DNA of 11,825 bases from Xylophilus ampelinus. Lineage in GTDB: Bacteria > Pseudomonadota > Gammaproteobacteria > Burkholderiales > Burkholderiaceae_C. The stretch spans positions 1 through 11,825 of the forward strand of contig NZ_CABFMN010000007.1 of the NCBI RefSeq assembly GCF_901875635.1, given 5' to 3'. Made by a program: the position numbers and the translations under genes. Shown in pieces: positions 7,055 through 11,825 of this stretch; the first letter of the stretch is position 1, and the number at the start of each line of letters is the position of its first letter. The notes under the pieces were generated by a model. The model was given only the letters and a program-made list of their open reading frames with translations, was not told the DNA's origin and did no database searches.

Positions 7055-8182
7055 TCAGCTGGCGTTGGAGTCTGGCGCGCGCTCGCCGAATACGTGGGCT
7101 TCAATCCATTTCATCAAGGCAGCCTCGCGTTCCGCCGTGAGCACGCCGGGCTCGAAGCGCACCAGTGCCCTGCCCTGGGCGTCGCGGCTGACCTGAACTT
7201 TCGCCGGCGCGGTGGGCTGCGCCGAAGGTGTTGAACCGTTCAACACCCCCTCCCCAGCCTTGCCCATGAGGTGCTCGAACACCTGCCTGCCCGACAACCG
7301 GCCCTTCTGCGGCTGCAGCGACTTCGCTCGTCGCACGAGGCCTTCGGGATCACGCTGGAGCGCCTCTCCCAGCGGTTGGGCCCATCGGAACTGGACCTCC
7401 AGCGGGGAAGAAAACGCTTCCAGCACCGCCTGCGGAAGACGCGCCAGCGCGAGGCTCTTGGACACCAACGACAGATCGACCGACAGCGCCTCGGCTAGCT
7501 TGCGCTGCGAAGGGTACAGGCCGCTGTCCAGTGCACGCCGATACATCATGCCCTGCTCCCAGGCGCTGAGATTCTTGCGGCCCCGGTTCTCGCGTTCCAT
7601 GGCCTCGAATAGCGCCTTGTCATCTACCTCGGCGATCACGGTCTGGACCGGCAGCCCGAGTTCCAGACACGCGCGGTGCCGGCGGTGGCCGAACACCAGC
7701 TCATAGTCTGCTTCCGGGTCGGCGCCGCTCGGCAGCGCCCGTACACAGATGGGCTGAACGTTGGTACCCGTTGCCGCAATCTCGCCGCGCAGTTCCTCGA
7801 ACGCGTTGTCGGCGAAGGAGTCCGGGTGCCGGTTGGCCCAGCGGGAGGCGCGGATGCGGCGAGGATCGAGCGAGCGCATCGGCACCGCCCCATCGAAGGC
7901 CTGAAGCTTGACCTTGAGTTGCTCCGCCTCCTGCATGGCAGCCGACTGCGTGGCCAAGAACATCGCCATGGACCCCGGCGCGGTCTTGGGGCGCCCGGGC
8001 ACTTGGCCCATGGGCGCGTTGACTTGGCCGGCCTCATGCGGGGGCCGGTCGACGCGGGTTATCGAGGGCTCGGTTAATGCGGCAGGCGAGGGCGCCGGCG
8101 CCGGCGCAGCCCCATGGCCAGGAGGGTCGCAAACCGGGGGCAGTTGGACCAGGAGGGCCTTGGCCGCAAGTTTCTTGCTCAT
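7055..8182 (-). CDS. parB: ParB partition protein (centromere-binding, ParB/Spo0J family)
   Basis: This is a 375-residue ParB. Residues 1-95 form a Pro/Ala-rich N-terminal arm, the usual ParA contact region. Residues about 96-205 form the ParB/sulfiredoxin-like domain with the arginine-rich box GHRRHRAC (165-172) and the segment ENRGRKNLSAWEQG (198-211). Residues 225-250 form the helix-turn-helix SQRKLAEALSVDLSLVSKSL. The C-terminal part (325-370) probably dimerises. It would bind parS and drive segregation of the replicon with ParA. Its ATG overlaps the parA stop as ATGA, with AAGGAG eight bases before it, so the two are translationally coupled. A parS-like palindrome is embedded in the linker after the helix-turn-helix and is translated as VLNGSTP (313-319). 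A clear terminator follows. Confidence 0.95.
   Translation of the reverse strand: MSKKLAAKALLVQLPPVCDPPGHGAAPAPAPSPAALTEPSITRVDRPPHEAGQVNAPMGQVPGRPKTAPGSMAMFLATQSAAMQEAEQLKVKLQAFDGAVPMRSLDPRRIRASRWANRHPDSFADNAFEELRGEIAATGTNVQPICVRALPSGADPEADYELVFGHRRHRACLELGLPVQTVIAEVDDKALFEAMERENRGRKNLSAWEQGMMYRRALDSGLYPSQRKLAEALSVDLSLVSKSLALARLPQAVLEAFSSPLEVQFRWAQPLGEALQRDPEGLVRRAKSLQPQKGRLSGRQVFEHLMGKAGEGVLNGSTPSAQPTAPAKVQVSRDAQGRALVRFEPGVLTAEREAALMKWIEAHVFGERAPDSNAS
7227..7247. repeat. Candidate parS site 2, inside parB
   Basis: Palindrome GTGTTGAAC-C-GTTCAACAC with one extra matching base on each side. It falls in the variable linker of parB and encodes VLNGSTP on the minus strand. It is the same as the site in parA and, apart from the central base, the site at 6618. 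Confidence 0.75.
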
Positions 8183-9411
8183 CGCTGATGCTCCTTGGTG
8201 ACGTGTGCGGCGGGTGTTGAACCGTTCAACACCCTCAGTTGCCTGGCCCAGACCGCGTGGATCGAGCCCTCGATCTGCTTGACGAAACTGTCGTAAGCGT
8301 CACGGGCGCGCTTGAAGGTGCGGGCGTTGCCGTCGTACCTGGACACGTCGTAGACGGTGCCGAACTCCGCGCTGGCCACTCCCGTGACCGCCGTCTTGGG
8401 AATCTCCACCGGCAGGACCTTCTCGGCATAGGTCTGGCCGATCCATTGCCGGATTACCGTGCTTGCAGCGTCCGCGCTGTCCACGCGTGCGAGCAACACG
8501 TGGATGAAGTCGAAGTGCTTGTCGACCCCGCGCTGCTCCTGGATCTGGCTCGTCAGGTCGGAAAACAGGCTCCAGAACTGCGAGGCTGAAGCGAAGTCCA
8601 GCGCATTGGGCGGCAGCGGCATGATGATGCCGTCAGACGCCATGAAGGCGTTGATCGTGGTGTACGAGAGGGAAGGGGGCGTGTCGATGATCACCACGTC
8701 GTAGTCGCTGCGCACGTCGTCGATCCCGAGATCCAGGATACGCCAGAACTCGAAACTCTGGTCCTTTATCTGGCGCGACGGCAGCACGAACTCGGCATTG
8801 AACAGCATCGGTGCTGCCGCCACCAGGTCGATGCCGTCCCAGTACGTCGGCCGGATGGCGTAGCGGATCGAGGTTTCGGTGCCCCAGATCAGCGGCAGGA
8901 TGGTGTCTTCCTCTTCGACCTCGGTGTCGGGAAGGATGCCGAAGAGCGTGCTGAGCGAGCCCTGCGGGTCGGTGTCGATCACCAGCACGCGGTGCCCGAG
9001 CAGCGACAGGCCTTGGGCCAGCGTCACGGCGGTGGTGGTCTTGGACACACCACCCTTGAAATTGCCAATGGCGATGGTGACGGCCTCCGCGCCGTCCGGA
9101 CGCAGCCGCTCCTTGCGGTACTCTCGCACCCACTGCCTGCTCTCCGCCACGGTGAACTCGCGGCGGCTGCGGGAATCGTTCAGGCGTCCGGACGGCAGAT
9201 CGCCCTTGGCCAACCGGTGTGACACGGATCCCTTCTCCACCTCTAGCATCGCCGCCAGCTGTGTCAGACTGAACAGCGGTGCCTCCTTGCGTGCGGTGGG
9301 CGCCAACATGGCAGCGCGGATTTGCTCCATCATCGCCATGGCGCGCTCGGCCTGCGTTGCAATGTCCTTGAGGCTGATGGGTTTGAGTTCGGGCAGGGGG
9401 GTGGTGTTCAT
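8179..9411 (-). CDS. parA: ParA partition ATPase with N-terminal helix-turn-helix
   Basis: This 410-residue ParA belongs to the large class (type Ia-like), in which an N-terminal DNA-binding region lets the protein also repress its own operon. Residues 46-95 look like the DNA-binding domain (FSLTQLAAMLEVEKGSVSHR). The deviant Walker A is NFKGGVSKTTT (117-127), Walker A' is DTDPQGSLSTLFG (146-158) and Walker B is VVIIDTPPS (239-247). It binds ATP, coats the nucleoid and moves ParB-bound plasmids. The ATG at 9411 is chosen over upstream codons up to 9741 because AAGGAA lies 6 nt before it and a plausible promoter lies inside the longer frame. The C-terminal tail (about 390-410) runs past the usual end and contains VLNGSTP, encoded by a parS-like palindrome. 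The stop overlaps the parB ATG. Confidence 0.95.
   Translation of the reverse strand: MNTTPLPELKPISLKDIATQAERAMAMMEQIRAAMLAPTARKEAPLFSLTQLAAMLEVEKGSVSHRLAKGDLPSGRLNDSRSRREFTVAESRQWVREYRKERLRPDGAEAVTIAIGNFKGGVSKTTTAVTLAQGLSLLGHRVLVIDTDPQGSLSTLFGILPDTEVEEEDTILPLIWGTETSIRYAIRPTYWDGIDLVAAAPMLFNAEFVLPSRQIKDQSFEFWRILDLGIDDVRSDYDVVIIDTPPSLSYTTINAFMASDGIIMPLPPNALDFASASQFWSLFSDLTSQIQEQRGVDKHFDFIHVLLARVDSADAASTVIRQWIGQTYAEKVLPVEIPKTAVTGVASAEFGTVYDVSRYDGNARTFKRARDAYDSFVKQIEGSIHAVWARQLRVLNGSTPAAHVTKEHQR
8213..8233. repeat. Candidate parS site 3, inside the 3' end of parA
   Basis: This has the same 21-bp palindrome as at 7227 and extends to 23 bp (8212-8234). It lies about 30 bp before the parA stop and about 30 bp before the parB start codon, and is translated as VLNGSTP in the ParA tail. 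Confidence 0.75.
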
Positions 9412-9441
9412 AGGGGTTCCTTGCCGCAAGTTTACTTTCGC

Positions 9442-9480
9442 CTTGACGGATAACACCCCAAGTTCGTGAAAATCGTCAAG
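9442..9480. promoter_or_regulatory. Candidate ParA autorepression operator
   Basis: The 7-bp arms CTTGACG (9442-9448) and CGTCAAG (9474-9480) are perfect inverted copies 32 bp apart, about three helical turns. One arm covers the -35 box and the other lies just after the -10 box. A dimeric repressor bound to both would block the promoter. Large ParA proteins with an N-terminal helix-turn-helix are known to autorepress, so ParA is the natural candidate. This is inference. Confidence 0.4.
9450..9479 (-). promoter_or_regulatory. Likely parAB promoter
   Basis: On the minus strand TTGACG (9474-9479) and TGTTAT (9450-9455) are separated by 18 bp, a good sigma-70-type match for such GC-rich DNA. The parA ATG follows about 40 bp downstream with a good ribosome site. 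Confidence 0.6.
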
Positions 9481-9745
9481 ACAACTCCTATTGCAGGCGT
9501 TCTTCGCTTTTGGGAATCGAGTTGCCTTTGGAAGGATTTTAGAAACCTTCAAGCCCTTTAACTCCTTTAGACATCGAAAATGTCTTTGCCGACAACGAGT
9601 TAGCTCGGTTCGCGTGAGTGATTTCAGGACCATCTGGCACTCCAACGGGAAATTGGGTGCGTGCACACAGGACGCTCTGGCGAAAGCACAGGGCTTGAGG
9701 TGAGTGGACTCGGGACTAGCGCCTTCGATCGTTAATGTCACACAC

Positions 9746-9761
9746 GTGAGGGTTTTCGGGA
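9746..9761 (+). repeat. Iteron-like repeat A
   Basis: GTGAGGGTTTTCGGGA, matching copy C at 15 of 16 positions. Candidate Rep binding site. Confidence 0.5.
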
Positions 9762-9894
9762 GATCCAGGTGCCATTGAGGCTTGGCGCTAGCGCTGCGCG
9801 CAGGGCATTACAGCCTCTCTAACACCGAATTCGCGTCGTACCCCGGCCGTACTGCGGATGAACTCCATGGACGGCCGCCCGGAAAGCGACCCAC

Positions 9895-9910
9895 TACCGA
9901 AAACTCTCCG
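9895..9910 (-). repeat. Iteron-like repeat B (inverted, degenerate)
   Basis: On the minus strand this reads CGGAGAGTTTTCGGTA. The core GAGAGTTTTCGG is identical to copy C, and the ends differ. Confidence 0.4.
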
Positions 9911-9947
9911 CAATGAACATCCAGCGCCTGAGACGCACTGATTTTGT

Positions 9948-9963
9948 GTGAGAGTTTTCGGGA
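9948..9963 (+). repeat. Iteron-like repeat C
   Basis: GTGAGAGTTTTCGGGA, in the same orientation as copy A and about 60 bp before the rep ATG. Confidence 0.5.
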
Positions 9964-9992
9964 AGGTTCACCGCGCTCGGTCACGTGAAATT

Positions 9993-10018
9993 CCAACTCA
10001 CCTATCGTGTACAGTTGG
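9993..10018. promoter_or_regulatory. Inverted repeat just before rep, possible autoregulatory operator
   Basis: CCAACT (9993-9998) and AGTTGG (10013-10018) are 14 bp apart and end 3 bp before the ATG. Initiators of this type commonly repress their own gene through a dimer site at the promoter. No firm -35/-10 pair was found, so the call is weak. Confidence 0.3.
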
Positions 10019-10021
10019 GTC

Positions 10022-11413
10022 ATGGCCGCCAAGCCGCCCCCTCATGCCGCATCCTCAGTCCCTGCCGCCGATGCGCAGGGCAGGGGAGGGCGGTCGACGC
10101 CGGACGAGGTGCAGCTGCTGCGCAAGGCGGTCAATACCCTGGCGATCGTGCCTAAGTCCACGCGCATCACGACGCTGGGACGCAAGAGCTACAACGTGCT
10201 GCTGTACCAGGCCCAGGAGCAGGGCCTGGAGAAGGACGTGTTCAGGACGCCGCTGGACACGGTGGTCAAGGGCCTGGACTTCGACAGCAACGACCATGCC
10301 CTGATCAAGAAGCACCTGCGCGCCATGGTGTCCACCACCGTGGAGTGGCAGTCGCCCACCTCCGGCGAGGGCGCGAGCTGGAACGTGAGCGGCCTGCTGG
10401 CCCATGCGAAGCTCAGCAAGGAGCGTGGCCAGGTGTGGGTCGAGTGGTCCTACGCCGTGAACCTGAAGCAGGAACTGCTGGATCCCACCGTCTTCGCCCG
10501 GCTGCGCCTGGAAGTCATCAGCCAGCTGCGCACCCACGCGGGCGTCGTGCTCTACGAGATCTGCACCCGCTACAAGGACATCGGGCGCACGGCGCGCCAG
10601 CCTTGGCGCTGGTGGTATCCGGTGCTCAGCGGCAACCCGCCGAGCGAGAAGAGCGAAAGGCTGGAGTACCGCATCTTCAAGCGCGACACGCTCAAGCCTG
10701 CCATTGCCGAGGTCAACGCCATCACCGATCTGGACATCGAACTGGTCGAGCACAAGCAGGGCCGTTTCGTGGACGAGATCCAGTTTCACATCGGCATCAA
10801 GAAACAGGCGGCGCTGGGCCTGCGTCGCACGGCGCCCCCTGTCGACCTCTCGCTGGTCGCCCGCGCACAGGCGCTGGGCGTGCCGGAGGAGCTGCTGGAT
10901 GTCCTCGTGGCCAGCCACACCGAAGCCGCCGTGCGCTCAGGCCTAGACGCGCTGGAGCGCCGGCTGGCCAATGCCTATCCCGAGCCGCTTCGCGATCCTC
11001 AGCGCTACCTCAAGGCCTTGCTGGCGAACGAGCGCGTCGTGCTGCCGGTGCAGGGCGATGCGGACGAAGTCGCGGCCGCCCCGCAGGCGGCCGTGCGCGA
11101 GCAGCAGTCGGCCCGACGTGCGCGCTGGCAGGCCGAATGGATCCGGCGCGCGGGCGATCGGGCCGTCCAGGCGATCGAGGCGCTCTCGCCCGAGGCCCAG
11201 CGCGAGCTTCAGGACCAGCTGCTCGCGTCCCTGCAGGAGCGCCAGGCGCATCCGTCGATCATCAAGCGCCTGACCACCAGTGGCTGGCACCATCCGATGG
11301 TGCGTCACGAGATGATCCGATTCTTTGCCGATGCAACCTTCGGCCCAGGCTGGGACAAGCCGACCGCGGAGCAACTGCTCGAGGTGGCCGCCCAGCTGGG
11401 GGCGGAGGAGTAG
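10022..11413 (+). CDS. Plasmid replication initiator protein (Rep_3 / RepB-like, winged-helix)
   Basis: This 463-residue protein starts iteron-controlled replication by binding origin repeats and opening the DNA. Residues 27-260 fit the paired winged-helix Rep_3 fold. The most telling stretch is LYEICTRYKDIGRTARQPW (177-195), followed by WRWWYPVLSG and then YRIFKRDTLKPAIAEVN (216-232). This is the LYE-RY-FKR-LKPA pattern of these initiators. Residues 300-463 form an unusually long, helix-rich Ala/Arg/Gln C-terminal region (EQQSARRARWQAEWIRR, AEQLLEVAAQLG) of unknown role, perhaps contacting host replication proteins. The ATG at 10022 is used; a GTG at 10007 in the same frame lies inside the presumed control region. 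It is divergent from parA, so one region serves both origin and partition control. Confidence 0.85.
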   Translation: MAAKPPPHAASSVPAADAQGRGGRSTPDEVQLLRKAVNTLAIVPKSTRITTLGRKSYNVLLYQAQEQGLEKDVFRTPLDTVVKGLDFDSNDHALIKKHLRAMVSTTVEWQSPTSGEGASWNVSGLLAHAKLSKERGQVWVEWSYAVNLKQELLDPTVFARLRLEVISQLRTHAGVVLYEICTRYKDIGRTARQPWRWWYPVLSGNPPSEKSERLEYRIFKRDTLKPAIAEVNAITDLDIELVEHKQGRFVDEIQFHIGIKKQAALGLRRTAPPVDLSLVARAQALGVPEELLDVLVASHTEAAVRSGLDALERRLANAYPEPLRDPQRYLKALLANERVVLPVQGDADEVAAAPQAAVREQQSARRARWQAEWIRRAGDRAVQAIEALSPEAQRELQDQLLASLQERQAHPSIIKRLTTSGWHHPMVRHEMIRFFADATFGPGWDKPTAEQLLEVAAQLGAEE

Positions 11414-11463
11414 GGCGGGAGCAAGTCGGGCGGCCGCCAACACCCGGGGGTCGACGCCTGGGG

Positions 11464-11711
11464 TGTCGGCGCCGAAGTAAAACTGAGCCACCGGGGGTGC
11501 GGCAGAAAACTTGGACGGTTTAAGCAGCGAGCCCAAGGTCGCGCCGGTACTCGATGGGGCTGCGGGCTCCCAGCGAGATCTTGATCCGGTCCGCGTTGTA
11601 CCAAAGGATGTAGGAGTGCAGCGCCGCGATGAAGTCCTCGATGGTCGTGGACAGCCAACTGCGGGCGTAGAACAGCTCGGTCTTCAGGCGACCAAAGAAG
11701 CCTTCACATGT
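11464..11711 (-). mobile_element. Right-end remnant of an IS3-family element
   Basis: It contains the last 64 codons or so of an IS3-family orfB on the minus strand and the element's terminal sequence. The terminus has AACTGAGCCA at 11481, GGGGGTGCGG at 11493 and CTTGGAC at 11510. The same three words occur in the same order at the end of the next element (11726-11772), which identifies them as related IS ends. The outer boundary near 11464 is an estimate. Confidence 0.6.
11520..11711 (-). pseudogene. IS3-family transposase OrfB, C-terminal fragment
   Basis: The minus-strand translation reads TCEGFFGRLKTELFYARS, then SYILWYNADRIK and SPIEYRRDLGLAA with a stop. This is the unmistakable end of a DDE (rve) transposase of the IS3 family, including the final catalytic Glu of the DDE triad in the CEGFFGRLK stretch. 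Everything upstream is missing, cut by the neighbouring IS at about 11712. It is not functional. Confidence 0.8.
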
Positions 11712-11825
11712 TGATTTCCATCCAGAACTGACCCACTAAGCCCGGCGAGGGGGTGCGGATGAAATCTTGGACTACCTGGAGGTAGTTCATGTATTCGTAC
11801 GAAGATCGAATCCGAGCCGTTGAGC
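11712..11825 (+). mobile_element. Left end of a second IS3-family element, cut by the window edge
   Basis: It begins right where the OrfB fragment ends. The terminal sequence (AACTG at 11726, GGGGGTGCGG at 11749, CTTGGAC at 11766) matches the end of the remnant to its left. It leads into an OrfA start at 11789. This indicates one IS nested in another of the same group. The exact first base is uncertain by a few positions. Confidence 0.6.
11789..11825 (+). CDS. IS3-family transposase OrfA, N-terminal fragment (continues off window)
   Basis: Twelve residues are visible, MYSYEDRIRAVE, a start typical of IS3-family OrfA proteins whose N-terminal helix-turn-helix binds the IS ends. The Shine-Dalgarno GGAGG lies 6 nt before the ATG. 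It sits in a hairpin (ACTACC-TGGA-GGTAGT, 11771-11786) that could hide the ribosome site in long transcripts entering from outside. Completeness cannot be judged. Confidence 0.7.
   Translation, partial: MYSYEDRIRAVE

Larger units (their letters stand above)
9412..10021. other. Divergent parA-rep intergenic region, likely replication origin
   Basis: About 600 bp between the start codons of parA and rep contains no credible gene and is less GC-rich than its flanks in places (9520-9590, 9940-9960). It holds three iteron-like repeats, an inverted repeat AGACAT-CGAAA-ATGTCT at 9569-9585, the parA promoter, and a hexamer inverted repeat close to the rep start. Rep_3-type initiators usually bind iterons right next to their gene. 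No clear DnaA box was seen. Confidence 0.55.

Noticed and set aside
9412..9741. Longer ParA with a start up to 9741
   Set aside because: The extra N-terminal 110 residues look non-coding, cover the best promoter, and lack a ribosome site. ATG at 9411 has an ideal one.
11440..11466. Hairpin ACACCC/GGGTGT after rep as a terminator
   Set aside because: Short stem, long loop and no T-run. It lies at the presumed IS boundary.
10345..11523. Open frame of 392 codons on the plus strand inside rep
   Set aside because: Its Arg/Gly/Ala-rich translation is typical of a shadow frame. The overlapping Rep frame has clear family motifs.

Overview
The window is a high-GC stretch that looks like the replication and partition region of a plasmid or other secondary replicon from a Burkholderiales-type betaproteobacterium. 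This rests on the protein families present: a Rep_3-like initiator, a large ParA with an N-terminal helix-turn-helix, a ParB, a DUF3701-type integrase, and IS3-family ends with a transposase start reading MYSYEDRIRAVE. No rRNA, tRNA or CRISPR was seen.

Left part (1-3450): accessory DNA. Bases 1-98 look like the end of a mobile element, finishing in a perfect 20-bp palindrome. That palindrome cuts short a DUF2958-family gene on the minus strand (60-293). A mobile-element type radC gene (602-1186, minus) lies upstream of it and ends in an intrinsic terminator. Both genes are preceded by the same kind of structured leader. Each leader has a closing stem, two inner hairpins, and then a hairpin with the hexaloop AATCCC, and the stems differ by compensatory changes. 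Divergent from radC is a gene for an AlbA_2/Schlafen-type ATP-binding regulator (1444-3121, plus) that is broken by a frameshift near 2704.

Middle part (3355-7010): relics. A DUF3701-type tyrosine integrase (3355-4665, minus) has lost its catalytic domain. Next comes a poorly coding stretch. Then follows a decayed second partition operon on the minus strand: the C-terminal half of a parA and a parB with an internal deletion and a frameshift. Both resemble the intact pair next door and keep its ATGA junction.

Right part (7011-11413): the working backbone. An intact parA-parB operon (9411 to 7055, minus) has an overlapping ATGA junction, a plausible promoter bracketed by an inverted repeat, and a strong terminator after parB. 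Three near-identical 21-bp palindromes (6618-6638, 7227-7247, 8213-8233) are the best candidates for the centromere (parS). Two of them lie inside the parA and parB coding sequences and are read as the same peptide, VLNGSTP. Between parA and the divergent rep gene (10022-11413, plus) is a gene-free region of about 600 bp. It holds three iteron-like copies of GTGAGRGTTTTCGGGA and further inverted repeats, and is the likely origin.

Right edge (11464-11825): the tail of an IS3-family element, apparently interrupted by the left end of a related IS that runs off the window.
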